A DNA stretch of 64,000 nt from Pseudomonadota bacterium (GCA_029776255.1 JAKOTN010000033.1:116074-180073); one strand, 5' to 3'; positions 46,735-56,855 are shown, counted from the first letter of the stretch. The notes: generated by a model from the letters alone, not told the origin. Translations and numbers: made by a program.

Positions 46735-47274
46735 ATGAAAGAACTCAAGTTACTCGGTATCGCCGGCAGCTTGCGCCAGAAATCGACCAACCGCGGCCTG
46801 CTGCGCGCCGCTCAGGCGAATCTGCCGGCGGGCGTGTCGATGGACATCGCCGAACTCACCGACGTTCCCTTCTACAACGCCGACCTCGCCGGCAAGCCCG
46901 CCGCCGTGCAGCGGGTTCTCGATCAGATCGCCGCCGCCGACGCCCTGGTCCTGGCCTGCACCGAATACAACTACTCGCTGGCGCCGGCGCTGAAGAATAT
47001 CCTCGACTGGGCTTCGCGCGAGCCGGACAACGCCCTGCTCGCCGGCAAGGCCGTGGCGCTGATGGGCGCCGCCGGCGGGATGGGTTCGTCGCGGGCGCAA
47101 TACCATTTGCGGCAGGTCTGCGTGTTTCTCGATCTGCACCCATTGAACCGGCCGGAAGTTTTTGCCAATGCCTTTGCCGGCGCCTTCGACGCCGACGGCA
47201 ACCTCATCGACGACAAGCTCAAGCAGTTGATCGCCGAACAGCTGCGGGTGCTGGCCGACAAGGCGCGCGCCTGA
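46735..47274 (+). CDS. NADPH-dependent FMN reductase (ChrR/YieF-like)
   Basis: A 179-residue flavodoxin-fold enzyme. The FMN phosphate loop is 'GIAGSLRQKSTNRGLL', followed by 'FYNADLAGKPAAVQRVLDQI', 'ACTEYNYSLAPALKNILDW' and 'GAAGGMGSSRAQ', which fit the NADPH:FMN/quinone/chromate reductase family. Likely role: two-electron reduction of quinones, metals or other oxidants in the cytosol. AGGAGA lies about eight bases before the ATG. A GC-rich hairpin follows the gene. Confidence 0.88.
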   Translation: MKELKLLGIAGSLRQKSTNRGLLRAAQANLPAGVSMDIAELTDVPFYNADLAGKPAAVQRVLDQIAAADALVLACTEYNYSLAPALKNILDWASREPDNALLAGKAVALMGAAGGMGSSRAQYHLRQVCVFLDLHPLNRPEVFANAFAGAFDADGNLIDDKLKQLIAEQLRVLADKARA

Positions 47275-47298
47275 ACGACCGGAACCCGAGCCGGCGAT

Positions 47299-47321
47299 AC
47301 CGGCGCCGTTTTCGCGCCGGT
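47299..47321. other. GC-rich hairpin after the FMN reductase gene
   Basis: ACCGGCGC (47299-47306) and GCGCCGGT (47314-47321) form a perfect 8-bp stem with a 7-base loop, 25 bp after the reductase stop. No T-run follows, so it is at most a factor-assisted terminator or processing site. Confidence 0.35.
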
Positions 47322-47465
47322 GGCCCGGGCGTTCCGGGAAACCGGCCAGCGGCACCATCGACGCCATCGGCCACGAGGCGCCCGCGCGACGATTTGTCGC
47401 ATTCCCCCCTCCTTCGACCTGTCCGACAATCCTCTCCCGCACACCGTTAAACGAGGGAGAGCTTC

Positions 47466-49724
47466 ATGGGGTATCGCGTTCGTCCGCTCACCGCGGCAAT
47501 GGCCGTCGCCTTTTCCACCGCCGTCGGCCAGCACGCACAGGCGCAAACGACCTTGAACGAAGTCGTCGTCACCGCCGGGCGCATTCCTGAAGCGAGTTCG
47601 CCGCGCCAGATCGGCGACGCGGAAATCGCCGCCAAACACGCCGTCACCCGCGATACCGCCGCCCTGCTGCAAGACGTGCCGGGTGTCAGCCTTTACGGCG
47701 CCGGCGGAATTTCCAGCCTGCCGGCGATTCACGGCCTTGCCGACGACCGCCTGCGCATCACCGTGGACGGCATGGATTTCATCGCCTCCTGCCCCAATCA
47801 CATGAATCCGCCGCTGTCGTATGTCGACCCGACCAATGTCAGGAAAATCAAGGTCTATGCCGGTATTACCCCGGTCAGCGTCGGCGGCGACAGCATCGGC
47901 GGCAGCATCGTCGCCGAAACCAAGGCCCCGGAATTCGCCGCTCCCGGGCAGGGCGTGCTGACCAAGGGCGAGATCGGCGCCTTCGCCCGCGGCAACAATA
48001 AGGCTCTCGGCGGCAACGTCGCCGCCACCGTGGCCAGCGAGAATCTGAGCATCACCTATAGCGGCGCCTACGCCCAGGCCGACAATTACAAGGCGGGCGG
48101 CAATTTCAAGACCTTCACCGCCACCGGCCGTCCGGGTCACACGCTGGGACTCGACGAGGTCGGCTCGACGGCCTACGAAAGCAAGACCCACGTGCTCGGC
48201 CTCGCCTTGAAGAGCGGCGACCATCTGGTCGAAGCCAGGATCGGCTTCCAGGACGTGCCAAAACAGCTTTACCCCAACCAGCGCATGGACATGCTGGACA
48301 ACGAGCAGAAACGGTTCAGCCTCCGCTACCTCGGTCAGTACGCCTGGGGAACGCTGGACGCGCGCGTCTACCACGAACGCGTCGAACACTTCATGAATTT
48401 CGGCGACGACAAGCAGTTTCAGTACGGCACCGCGCCCGGCATGCCGATGTATACCCGCGGCCGCACCACCGGCGCCAACCTGACGGCGGACATCGATCTC
48501 GGCGAACGCGACCTGCTCCGGGTCGGCGGTCTCTGGCAGGGTTATCGCCTGAACGACTGGTGGCCCCCCTCGGGCACCGGCATGATGGCGCCGTACGATT
48601 TTCTCAATATCGACGACGGCAAGCGCCAACGCGCCGCCGTGTTCGGCGAATGGGAAAAGCACTGGAACCCGCGGTGGCTGACCCAGATCGGCGTCCGCCA
48701 CGAACACGTCACCACCAGCGCCGGGCCGGTTCATGGCTACAACCTGCCCGGCTACCCGACCGGCGGCGCGTCGATGATGGACATGATGAACCAGACCCGG
48801 GACGCGGCCAATTTCAACCGCGACGCCGACCGCCGCCGCGCCGACAACAACTGGGATCTGACCGCGCTGGCCCACTACAAGATCGACGCGACCCGGGAGA
48901 TTGAATTCGGCCTTTCCCGCAAGGTGCGTTCGCCCAGCCTTTACGAGCGCTACACCTGGTCCACCGCCGCGATGATGGCCATCATGAACAACTTCGCCGG
49001 CGACGGGAACGGTTATGTCGGCAACGCCAATCTCAAGCCGGAGAAAGCGCATACGCTCTCCGCAACGCTCGACCTGCATGCCGCCGACCGTCGTTTCGAA
49101 CTGAAAGCCACGCCGTACTACACCCTGGTCACCGACTACATCGACGCCGTCCGCTGCGGTTCGGCGGGCATGGGCGGTTGTCCGGCGCCGGCGGCGAACC
49201 CCAACACGGTCAAGAACCAGTTCGTTCGTCTGCAATACGCCAACCAGTCCGCCCGCCTCTACGGTATCGACCTTTCCGGGCGCATGCCGCTGGCCGACAC
49301 CGCCGTCGGCGACTTCGGGCTCAAGGGGCTGCTCAACTACACCAAGGGAGAAAACCGCGACACCGGCGACGCGCTGTACAACATCATGCCGCTCAACCTC
49401 AAGCTGGCCCTGACCCACCAGAGCGGCGGCTGGAACAACGCCGTCGAATTCGTCGCCGCGCGGGGCAAGCACGACACCTCGGCCGTGCGCAACGAAATCG
49501 AAACCGCGGGCTACAGCCTGACCCACCTGCGTTCCAGCTACACCTGGAAGAATGCCCGCTTCGATATCGGCGTCGAAAACCTGTTCGACAAATTCTATTA
49601 CCTGCCCACCGGCGGCGCCTACACCGGCCAGGGCGCCACCATGGGCATCAACAGCATCCCCTGGGGAATTGCCGTCCCCGGCATGGGCCGCTCGCTTTAC
49701 GCCGGCTTCAACCTCAAGTTCTAG
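47466..49724 (+). CDS. TonB-dependent copper receptor, OprC/NosA-like
   Basis: A 752-residue outer-membrane receptor: signal peptide about 1-26, plug domain (about 30-150) with 'TLNEVVVTAGR', and a 22-strand barrel ending in 'SLYAGFNLKF'. The plug carries C109-P-N-H-M113 (CxxxM) and the barrel H308-F-M310 (HxM). These match the copper site described for Pseudomonas OprC, so I call it a copper importer; NosA of denitrifiers is the same family. The barrel is also rich in Met. A GAGGGAGAG ribosome-binding site precedes the ATG. A small dyad, GCGAC (47386-47390) and GTCGC (47396-47400), lies upstream. The TonB-like gene at 4948 is distant. Confidence 0.85.
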   Translation: MGYRVRPLTAAMAVAFSTAVGQHAQAQTTLNEVVVTAGRIPEASSPRQIGDAEIAAKHAVTRDTAALLQDVPGVSLYGAGGISSLPAIHGLADDRLRITVDGMDFIASCPNHMNPPLSYVDPTNVRKIKVYAGITPVSVGGDSIGGSIVAETKAPEFAAPGQGVLTKGEIGAFARGNNKALGGNVAATVASENLSITYSGAYAQADNYKAGGNFKTFTATGRPGHTLGLDEVGSTAYESKTHVLGLALKSGDHLVEARIGFQDVPKQLYPNQRMDMLDNEQKRFSLRYLGQYAWGTLDARVYHERVEHFMNFGDDKQFQYGTAPGMPMYTRGRTTGANLTADIDLGERDLLRVGGLWQGYRLNDWWPPSGTGMMAPYDFLNIDDGKRQRAAVFGEWEKHWNPRWLTQIGVRHEHVTTSAGPVHGYNLPGYPTGGASMMDMMNQTRDAANFNRDADRRRADNNWDLTALAHYKIDATREIEFGLSRKVRSPSLYERYTWSTAAMMAIMNNFAGDGNGYVGNANLKPEKAHTLSATLDLHAADRRFELKATPYYTLVTDYIDAVRCGSAGMGGCPAPAANPNTVKNQFVRLQYANQSARLYGIDLSGRMPLADTAVGDFGLKGLLNYTKGENRDTGDALYNIMPLNLKLALTHQSGGWNNAVEFVAARGKHDTSAVRNEIETAGYSLTHLRSSYTWKNARFDIGVENLFDKFYYLPTGGAYTGQGATMGINSIPWGIAVPGMGRSLYAGFNLKF

Positions 49725-49817
49725 GAAAGAAGGTCGGATCGCGGCGGCGAGGCGCCACGCTCCGACCCGGTTGCGCGAAATCGGCGAAATTGGTGGCCAT
49801 TTTTGGCGCCAAGGTCT

Positions 49818-50210
49818 TCAAGCGTTTGTTTTTACTTGTATTAGTTCGATTTTATAGCCATCGGGATCGTCCACGAAGGCGATGACCGTGGTGCCGTGTT
49901 TCATCGGGCCGGCGTCGCGAACGACCTTGCCGCCGCGCGCCTTGATCTGCTCGCAAGCGGCATGGGCATCGGGAACCGCCAGGGCTATATGGCCGAAGGC
50001 GTTGCCAAGGTTGTAGGACGAGGTATCCCAGTTGTGAGTCAGTTCGAGGACGGCGTGCTCGGCCTCGGAGCCGTAGCCGACGAAGGCGAGCGTGAACCGG
50101 CCTTCGGGGTAGTCCTGGCGACGCAGCAGGCGCATGCCCAGCACGTCGGTGTAAAAAGCCAGCGAGCGCTCGAGATCGCCGACGCGCAACATGGTATGCA
50201 GAATTCTCAT
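49818..50210 (-). CDS. gloA: Lactoylglutathione lyase (glyoxalase I)
   Basis: A 130-residue enzyme that converts the methylglyoxal-glutathione adduct to S-lactoylglutathione. All four metal ligands of Escherichia coli GloA are present at the same numbers: H5, E56, H74 and E122. Motifs '[20 protein letters not shown]' and '[10 protein letters not shown]' are typical. The ATG overlaps the stop of the metalloprotease gene by four bases (ATGA). Last gene of the long minus-strand run. Confidence 0.95.
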   Translation of the reverse strand: MRILHTMLRVGDLERSLAFYTDVLGMRLLRRQDYPEGRFTLAFVGYGSEAEHAVLELTHNWDTSSYNLGNAFGHIALAVPDAHAACEQIKARGGKVVRDAGPMKHGTTVIAFVDDPDGYKIELIQVKTNA

Positions 50211-50965
50211 GCGGATTCTCCTTGCCAATAAGGACATTGCGGCGCCAGTTCCCGTAACTGGCGCCGCGCCGCCCGATAATCGGGATAAAGCCCGGCGACG
50301 ATGGACCAGAAGCGCGGACCGTGGTTCATTTCGCGCAGGTGCGCCAGCTCGTGGGCGACGACGTAGTCGACCACCGGCAACGGAAAGTGAATCAGCCGCC
50401 AGTTCAGGCGGATGCCGCCACGCGAGCTGCAACTGCCCCAGCGGGTGCGTGCCGACGACAGCGCCAGCGGCGGCGGCGCGACGCCGAGTCGCGGCCCGTA
50501 ATGCGCCAGACGTTCGAGGAACAGGTGCCGCGCTTTTTCGCGCAGCAGTTTTTCGAGCACTCGCGGCGCCGCGTCCGGCGCCCGCAGGCAGAGGGTCAGC
50601 GTCGGCTCGCCGGCGTGCGCGCCCCACACGCCGCGATTGGCGCCGAGCGCCAGGTGAAGGGTTAGCGAGCGACCGAGAAACGGCAGACGAAGGCCGTCGA
50701 CAAGGCGCAACAACGGCAGATCGCGGCGCGCTTGCCAGGTGTCGAGTTTGTCGACGATCCATTCGCCGTGCCGCCGGAGCAGCGCTTCGATTTCGCGCAA
50801 GGTGGCGCGCACCGGCGCACCGACGCGCAAGCCGCGATGGTCGACGCTCAGGCCGATGGTGCGCCGTTTGGCGCGCCGCAGAACGTAATCGACGGTGCGC
50901 TCGCCGAGAACGATCCGTCTTGCCGTTTCGCCCGTCGTCGGCGCGGCGTCAGCCAGCCACCGCAT
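50207..50965 (-). CDS. YgjP-like M48 family metallopeptidase
   Basis: A 252-residue soluble protein of the YgjP/DUF45 group. The zinc motif is '[20 protein letters not shown]' (HExxH), preceded by '[19 protein letters not shown]', a near-invariant stretch of the family. Function is unclear; members are SprT-like putative proteases. It overlaps plsC upstream by 17 bases and gloA downstream by four. Confidence 0.88.
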   Translation of the reverse strand: MRWLADAAPTTGETARRIVLGERTVDYVLRRAKRRTIGLSVDHRGLRVGAPVRATLREIEALLRRHGEWIVDKLDTWQARRDLPLLRLVDGLRLPFLGRSLTLHLALGANRGVWGAHAGEPTLTLCLRAPDAAPRVLEKLLREKARHLFLERLAHYGPRLGVAPPPLALSSARTRWGSCSSRGGIRLNWRLIHFPLPVVDYVVAHELAHLREMNHGPRFWSIVAGLYPDYRAARRQLRELAPQCPYWQGESA

Positions 50966-51692
50966 CGGCCGGCGCCGGGTAACGGTGCGGCGACAGACGG
51001 CGCATTTCGGCGTCGATCCAGGCCGCGGCCAGGTGGTTGATCGCGGTGGACGTCTTACCCGCCGGATCGATGGCCGGTCCGATGCTGACGGTGATCAGGC
51101 CGGGCGAGATGCGCAAGGCGCCCTTGCCCCAGACTTCGCCGGCATCGTGCGCCACCGGCACCACCTTGACGCCGCTGCGCACCGCCAGATGCGCGCCGCC
51201 GGGCTTGAAACGGGCGGTTTCGCCGGGAGCGACGCGCGTGCCTTCGGGAAAAATCACCACCCAGTAACCGGCGGCCAGTCTTTCCTGACCCTGCTCGAAG
51301 ACTTGCTTGAGCGCGTCCTTGCCCGCCGCCCGGTCGATGGAGATCATCTTCATCGCCGCCAGCCCCCAGCCGAAGAACGGCATGCGCAGCAGTTCGCGCT
51401 TGAGCACGAAAACCAGCGGCGGAAAAATCTCCTGCAGACCGACGGTTTCCCAGGCCGACTGGTGTTTGGCCATCACCACCGACGGCTCGGCGGGAATGTT
51501 CTCGCGCCCGAGAACGCGGTAGCGGATGCCGAGAACATGGCGGCAAAGACCCATGAAACCGCGCCGCCAGACGGCGATGATGCGGTAGCGGACAGTCATC
51601 GGCAGGGCGATGGCCAGGGTGACGAGGATGCCGAAGGGAATGGTCAGCAGCGTGGCCAGCGACAGGAAGAGCGCCGAGCGGAAGGCACGCAT
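50949..51692 (-). CDS. plsC: 1-acyl-sn-glycerol-3-phosphate acyltransferase
   Basis: A 247-residue membrane enzyme of phosphatidic acid synthesis. An N-terminal helix (about 8-32) is followed by the acyltransferase blocks: 'AKHQSAWETVG' (H-x4-E in place of the usual H-x4-D), 'RELLRMPFFGWGL', 'IFPEGTR' and 'VVPVAHDAG'. The start ATG overlaps the gmhB stop (TGATG). The Glu variant of the catalytic motif is seen in many betaproteobacterial members and should not be taken as loss of function. Confidence 0.9.
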   Translation of the reverse strand: MRAFRSALFLSLATLLTIPFGILVTLAIALPMTVRYRIIAVWRRGFMGLCRHVLGIRYRVLGRENIPAEPSVVMAKHQSAWETVGLQEIFPPLVFVLKRELLRMPFFGWGLAAMKMISIDRAAGKDALKQVFEQGQERLAAGYWVVIFPEGTRVAPGETARFKPGGAHLAVRSGVKVVPVAHDAGEVWGKGALRISPGLITVSIGPAIDPAGKTSTAINHLAAAWIDAEMRRLSPHRYPAPADAVAG

Positions 51693-52228
51693 CACGACTG
51701 CAGGATGTGATCGGTCGCCGCCGCCAGATCGGGGAAGACCAGGGTGCCATCCGGCAAACCGCCTTCACTGATGGTGGTCACGCCCTTGCCGGTCAGCACC
51801 AGCAGCGGCTGCGCGCCGACGGCGGCGGCGGCCTGAAGATCGCGCAGGGAGTCGCCGACCGCCGGCCGCCCTTTCATCGACACGTTGAAGCAACTGGCGA
51901 TGCGTTCGAACATGCCGGTTTTCGGCTTGCGGCAACGGCAGTTTTCCTCGACCGGGTGCGGACAATAGAAAATGGCGTCGATTCGCCCGCCGGCTTTCTG
52001 CACGGCGCGATGCATTTTCTCGTGGATGGCGTTGAGGGTGTCCATGTCGAACAAACCGCGTCCAATGCCCGACTGGTTGGTCGCCAGGACCACGCGGTAA
52101 CCGGCTTGCGTCAGCTTGGCGATGGCTTCGAGGCTGCCGGGAATCGGCCGCCATTCCGCCGGCGACTTGATGAACTGGCTGGAGTCGTGGTTGATGACGC
52201 CGTCGCGGTCGAGAATGACGAGTTTCAT
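51692..52228 (-). CDS. gmhB: D-glycero-beta-D-manno-heptose 1,7-bisphosphate 7-phosphatase
   Basis: A 178-residue HAD-family phosphatase of ADP-heptose synthesis for lipopolysaccharide. Catalytic D7-R-D9 lies in 'VILDRDGVIN', the second motif is 'LATNQSGIGRG', the zinc-binding Cys/His set is in 'YCPHPVEENCRCRKP', and 'VGDSLRDLQAA' supplies the Mg site. The ATG overlaps the glyS stop. The other heptose genes are not in this window. Confidence 0.94.
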   Translation of the reverse strand: MKLVILDRDGVINHDSSQFIKSPAEWRPIPGSLEAIAKLTQAGYRVVLATNQSGIGRGLFDMDTLNAIHEKMHRAVQKAGGRIDAIFYCPHPVEENCRCRKPKTGMFERIASCFNVSMKGRPAVGDSLRDLQAAAAVGAQPLLVLTGKGVTTISEGGLPDGTLVFPDLAAATDHILQS

Positions 52229-54297
52229 AGCGCGAGCCTGGAAATGTCGGCCACGGCGTTCAATTGCGCGAGCAGCACTTTCAACAGGCCGAGGCGATTG
52301 CCGCGTAGCGCCGGTTGATCGACGTTGACCATCACCTCCTCGAAGAAGCGGTCGACATCGGCGCGCACCGCGGCGAGGATGTTCAGCGCCTCGGCGTATT
52401 CCTCCTTGGCGACATGCGCCTTGAGCAACGGGTCGATCAGTCGCACCCGCTGGAAAAGCGCTTTTTCGGCATCCTCGACGAGCAGGTCGGCAACGGGTTC
52501 GGGCGAAGGATCGGCGGCTTTCTTGAGAATGTTGCCGATGCGCTTGTTGGCGGCGGCCAGCGCCGCCGCTTCCGGCAGGGCCAGGAACTGGCGCACCGCC
52601 GCCAGCCGGGCCGGCACCAGGTCGACGCGCGTCGGCCGTTGCGCCAGCACCGACTCGACGACGTCCACCGAGTGGCCGGCGTCGCGGAGCATGCCGCGCA
52701 AACGGTCGAGAATGAAGGTCAGCACCGGTTCGTCCACCGCGTCGATGACCACGCCCTGCTTGCCCAAGGTGTCGCTGGCCTCGCCGATCAATTCGCCGAG
52801 ATCCAGCGGCAACGGCGTTTCCATCAGGATGCGCAGCACCCCGAGCGCGGCGCGGCGCAGACCGAACGGGTCCTTGTCGCCGGTGGGCGGTTGCCCGATG
52901 CCGAAGAAACCGACCAGCGCATCGAGTTTGTCGGCCAGCGCGGCGGCACAGGCAATGGGACCCGCCGGCAGCGCGTCGCCGGCGAAGCGCGGCCGATAAT
53001 GCTGCTCGATGGCGTCGGCCACCACCGGCAGACCGCCTTCGTGCAACAGGTAGTAACGGCCCATGATGCCCTGCAACTCGGGAAACTCGCCGACCATGTC
53101 GCTCAGCAGGTCGATCTTGGCGAATAGCGCCGCGCGCTCGGCGAGATTGCCGTCGGCGTGCAGCTTTTCGGCGATGCCGCGGGCGATGCGCCCGAGACGT
53201 TGCGCGCGGTCGCCGAGCGAACCGAGCTTGTGGTGGTAAACCACCGCGCCGAGGTCGACGATGCGCGTGGCGAAGCCGTTCTTGCGATCCTGGTCGTAAA
53301 AGAAACGGGCGTCGGACAGGCGCGGCCGGACGACGCGTTCGTTGCCGCTGACGATGTTGCCCGGATCGTCGACCGCCATGTTGGAGACGATCAGGAACTT
53401 GTTCAGCAGTTTGCCGGCGGCGTCGAGCAGCGGAAAATATTTCTGGTTCTGCTGCATGGTCAGGATCAGACACTCCTGCGGCACGTCGAGGTATTCCGCC
53501 TCGAACTGGCCGACATACACCGCCGGCCACTCGACCAGCGAGGTGACTTCGTCGAGCAGCCCGTCGGCCGGATTGAGGCGCGCGGCGAGTTTGTCGGCAA
53601 CGGCGTCGAGCCGCGCGGCAATCGAGGCCCGCCGCTCGGCGAAGGACGCGATGACCTTGCCGGCCGCCAGCTTGGCGACGTAGTCCGCCGGCGTGTCGAC
53701 GACGATTTCGCCGCTGGACAGAAAACGGTGGCCGACGGTGCGGCGGTCGCTTCGCAGCCCGAGCACCTCGCCGGGAACGACCGTGTCGCCGTGCAGCAGG
53801 ATCAGGCCGTGCACCGGGCGGACGAACTGGTGTTCGGAGTCGCCCCAGCGCATCACCTTGGCGATCGGCAGTTTCTTGAGCGCCTGCGCGACGATTTCGG
53901 CCAGATGGACGGCGAGTTCCTCGCCCTTCTTCTCGCGCCGGGCGACGAAGTACTCGCCCTTGCCGTCGGCGGTTTTCTCGAGTTGCTCGACGGTGACGCC
54001 GGCGGCGCGCATGAAACCTTCCAGCGCCTTGGTCGGCTGGCCGTCGGCATCGAGCGCGCCGACCACCGCCGGGCCTTTTTTCTCCAGCACGCGGTCGGGT
54101 TGCCGGGCGGCGACGCGGGTGACGGTCAACGCCAGACGGCGCGGCGTCGCGAAAGGCGTGCACACGCTGTCGGCGGCGGCGAACTGCTGCGCCTTGAGCG
54201 CCGACAGCACGCCGTCGGCGAAGGCTTCGGACAGCGATTTGAGCGATTTCGGCGGCAGTTCTTCCGTCCGCAGTTCGATCAGGAGAGTAGCGTTCAT
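52225..54297 (-). CDS. glyS: Glycine--tRNA ligase beta subunit
   Basis: A 690-residue subunit of the bacterial alpha2-beta2 glycyl-tRNA synthetase. The N-terminus 'TLLIELRTEELPPKSLK' and 'ASFAERRASIAARL' and the C-terminal anticodon-binding part are standard, and the length is normal. It follows glyQ by one base and overlaps gmhB by four. Confidence 0.97.
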   Translation of the reverse strand: MNATLLIELRTEELPPKSLKSLSEAFADGVLSALKAQQFAAADSVCTPFATPRRLALTVTRVAARQPDRVLEKKGPAVVGALDADGQPTKALEGFMRAAGVTVEQLEKTADGKGEYFVARREKKGEELAVHLAEIVAQALKKLPIAKVMRWGDSEHQFVRPVHGLILLHGDTVVPGEVLGLRSDRRTVGHRFLSSGEIVVDTPADYVAKLAAGKVIASFAERRASIAARLDAVADKLAARLNPADGLLDEVTSLVEWPAVYVGQFEAEYLDVPQECLILTMQQNQKYFPLLDAAGKLLNKFLIVSNMAVDDPGNIVSGNERVVRPRLSDARFFYDQDRKNGFATRIVDLGAVVYHHKLGSLGDRAQRLGRIARGIAEKLHADGNLAERAALFAKIDLLSDMVGEFPELQGIMGRYYLLHEGGLPVVADAIEQHYRPRFAGDALPAGPIACAAALADKLDALVGFFGIGQPPTGDKDPFGLRRAALGVLRILMETPLPLDLGELIGEASDTLGKQGVVIDAVDEPVLTFILDRLRGMLRDAGHSVDVVESVLAQRPTRVDLVPARLAAVRQFLALPEAAALAAANKRIGNILKKAADPSPEPVADLLVEDAEKALFQRVRLIDPLLKAHVAKEEYAEALNILAAVRADVDRFFEEVMVNVDQPALRGNRLGLLKVLLAQLNAVADISRLAL

Positions 54298-54298
54298 G

Positions 54299-55204
54299 TC
54301 ATTGCACCTCGCCGCCGGCCGCGACCTTGCACATCGGGAAACCGAGCGCCTGGCGGGAATCGTGATAGGCCTGCGCCACCTCGCGGGCCAGCGCGCGCAC
54401 GCGGCCGATGTAGGCGGCGCGTTCGGTCACCGAAATGGCGCCGCGCGCGTCGAGCAGGTTGAAGGTGTGCGAGCACTTCATCACCATTTCGTATCCCGGC
54501 AGCGCCAGACCGGCGGCGATCAGGCGCTTGGCCTCGGCTTCGTATTCGCTGAAATGGCGGAACAGCATTTCGACGTTGGAATGCTCGAAGTTGTACTTGG
54601 ACTGCTCGACTTCGTTCTGGTGATAAACGTCGCCGTAGGTCACCCGGTAGCCCGGTCCTTCGGCCCAGACCAGGTCGAACACGTTTTCCACGCCCTGCAG
54701 GTACATCGCCAAGCGCTCGATGCCATAGGTGATTTCGCCGAGCACCGGCTTGCAGGCCAGCGAACCGACTTCCTGGAAGTAGGTGAACTGCGTCACCTCC
54801 ATGCCGTCCAGCCACACCTCCCAGCCAAGCCCCCAGGCGCCCAGGGTCGGACTTTCCCAGTCGTCCTCGACGAAACGGATGTCGTGCTGCCGAAGATCGA
54901 TGCCCAACGCCTCCAGCGATTTCAGGTACAGAGCCTGAATGTTGCTCGGCGAGGGTTTCAGCACCACCTGATACTGGTAATAGTGTTGCAAGCGGTTGGG
55001 ATTCTCGCCGTAGCGACCGTCCTTCGGCCGCCGCGAGGGTTGCACGTACGCGGCGTTCCACGGCTCCGGGCCGATGGCGCGCAGAAAGGTGGCGGTGTGG
55101 AAGGTACCGGCGCCGACTTCGATGTCGTAAGGTTGCAGCAAGGCGCAACCCTGTTTGTCCCAGAATTCCTGGAGACGCAGAATGACTTCCTGAAACGTAG
55201 GCAT
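54299..55204 (-). CDS. glyQ: Glycine--tRNA ligase alpha subunit
   Basis: A 301-residue catalytic subunit. Highly conserved stretches include '[17 protein letters not shown]', '[20 protein letters not shown]' and '[20 protein letters not shown]'. The ATG at 55204 gives the standard N-terminus 'MPTFQEV'. It is cotranscribed with glyS. A 106-bp gap separates it from lnt and probably carries its promoter. Confidence 0.97.
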   Translation of the reverse strand: MPTFQEVILRLQEFWDKQGCALLQPYDIEVGAGTFHTATFLRAIGPEPWNAAYVQPSRRPKDGRYGENPNRLQHYYQYQVVLKPSPSNIQALYLKSLEALGIDLRQHDIRFVEDDWESPTLGAWGLGWEVWLDGMEVTQFTYFQEVGSLACKPVLGEITYGIERLAMYLQGVENVFDLVWAEGPGYRVTYGDVYHQNEVEQSKYNFEHSNVEMLFRHFSEYEAEAKRLIAAGLALPGYEMVMKCSHTFNLLDARGAISVTERAAYIGRVRALAREVAQAYHDSRQALGFPMCKVAAGGEVQ

Positions 55205-55310
55205 GGGGGACGTTTGGGCGGGAACGAAAGCGGCAATTTTACTTGGTTTCGCCGCGCACAAGATCCGGTATCGGCCACCGATCGGTCACCAGCCGGCCGT
55301 CGGCGCGACC

Positions 55311-56855
55311 CTAAGCGCGCCGGCGGCGCTCGGCCGATGCGGCGACGAGCAGAAAAGCGACCAGCAGCAGCGGCCCGTTCCCCCAGCGCGCGTAAGGCGT
55401 CGCGCCGGCATGGCCGCGCACCTCGCCGACCAGCGCGCCGCGCGTGAAGGCCGGCAAGGACGACAGCACGCGACCGTCGATGTCGATGATCGCGGTCATG
55501 CCGGTGTTGGTCGCCCGCAGCATCATCCGGCCAGTTTCCAGGGCGCGCATGCGGGCAATTTGCAAATGTTGCGCCGGCGCCAGCGAATCGCCGAACCAGG
55601 CAACGTTGGAAATGTTGACCAGCAGCGTCGCCGCCGGTAGCGCGGCGATGATTTCGGCGCCGAAAGCGTCTTCGTAGCAAATGTTCACCGCCACTTGCTG
55701 CCCGGCCAGCCGCAGCGGCGGCCGCGCCGGTTGGCCGGGAGTGAAATCGGCCAACGGAATGTCGATCAGCGCCATGAACCAGGCAAAACCGGGCGGCGCG
55801 AACTCGCCGAACGGCACCAGATGGACCTTGTCGTAACGCTGCGTGCCGCCCGCACCGAGGCTGATCGCGGCGTTGAAATAGCGATTGTTTTCGGACACCG
55901 GGATGCCGAGTAGCAGATCGCCCCGCCGCCGCCGCGCCAGTTGCGTCAAATCGTCGAAATACTCGACCGGCACCTGTTCGAAAAACGCCGGCAGCGCCGT
56001 CTCCGGCAGCACGGTCAGTTGTGCCGGATGGTCCAGCGCCAGCCGATAATACGTGCGCAAGGAATCGATGAATCGATCGGGGCGCCATTTGATCCCTTGA
56101 TCGACGTTGCCCTGCAACAGGGCCACCGACAACGGTTCGCCAACCGCCTCGGTCCAGCGCACGCCGCGCAAGGCCTCGCCGCCGCCAAGCAGCAGCGCAA
56201 TGGCCAGCAGCGGCAACACCCGGCCCCGATGCCCGCCGGCCGCCCGCATGCCAGATTCGGTGACCGATGATGACCCAGGCCGCAGCCCGTCGAACGCCAG
56301 CGCGGCAAGCAGCGCCACGATCAGCGAAACGCCATGAACGCCGACCAGCGGCGCATAGCCGGCCAAAGGGCTGGGCGGCGATTGCGCATAACCGACGGCC
56401 AACCACGGAAATCCGGTGAAAGCCCACGAACGCACCCACTCGGCGAGCGTCCACAAACCGGCGAAAAGCAGAACCCGCAAGACCCGACGCCGGCGACCGG
56501 TCGGCGCCAGCCACACGAACAACGCGCCCACCGGCGCCACGAGCAGCGCCAGCAGCAGGCAGAACAGGAAGGTCGCCAACGCGGCCACGACCGCCGGCAG
56601 GCCTCCGAAAACACTGAGACTGACGTAAATCCACGATACGCCGGCCAGAAACAGGCCCAGCGCATGACTGGCAACGAGCGCCGCGCCGCGCCATGGCCAC
56701 CGTTGGCCGTCGGTTTCGCCGCACAACAGGCCGAACAGGCCGGCCAGGCTTAGCCAGGTCAGCGGAAACCAGCCCAGCGGGGCGAAGCCGGGAACGCCGC
56801 CGGCGCCCAGCAACAAGGCAACCGTCAGGGGCCAGGCCTTAAGCCGACCTGACAT
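55311..56855 (-). CDS. lnt: Apolipoprotein N-acyltransferase
   Basis: A 514-residue inner-membrane enzyme that adds the third acyl chain to lipoproteins. Several membrane helices (about 1-200) precede a nitrilase-type domain with the catalytic triad Glu in 'TVLPETALP', Lys in 'RYDKVHLVPFGE' and Cys in 'VNICYEDAFG'. A last helix closes the chain. The ATG at 56855 overlaps the corC end by 17 bases. Confidence 0.95.
   Translation of the reverse strand: MSGRLKAWPLTVALLLGAGGVPGFAPLGWFPLTWLSLAGLFGLLCGETDGQRWPWRGAALVASHALGLFLAGVSWIYVSLSVFGGLPAVVAALATFLFCLLLALLVAPVGALFVWLAPTGRRRRVLRVLLFAGLWTLAEWVRSWAFTGFPWLAVGYAQSPPSPLAGYAPLVGVHGVSLIVALLAALAFDGLRPGSSSVTESGMRAAGGHRGRVLPLLAIALLLGGGEALRGVRWTEAVGEPLSVALLQGNVDQGIKWRPDRFIDSLRTYYRLALDHPAQLTVLPETALPAFFEQVPVEYFDDLTQLARRRRGDLLLGIPVSENNRYFNAAISLGAGGTQRYDKVHLVPFGEFAPPGFAWFMALIDIPLADFTPGQPARPPLRLAGQQVAVNICYEDAFGAEIIAALPAATLLVNISNVAWFGDSLAPAQHLQIARMRALETGRMMLRATNTGMTAIIDIDGRVLSSLPAFTRGALVGEVRGHAGATPYARWGNGPLLLVAFLLVAASAERRRRA

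Noticed and set aside
47275..47465. Possible cobalamin riboswitch before the TonB-dependent receptor
   Set aside because: A GGGAAACCGG stretch recalls part of the riboswitch, but the B12 box and the other conserved elements are absent, and the receptor carries copper-type ligands.
46971..49526. Long minus-strand open frame (851 codons) across the copper receptor gene
   Set aside because: It is the mirror of the TonB receptor in high-GC DNA; it lacks any domain pattern, and the plus-strand frame has a complete receptor with signal peptide, plug and barrel.
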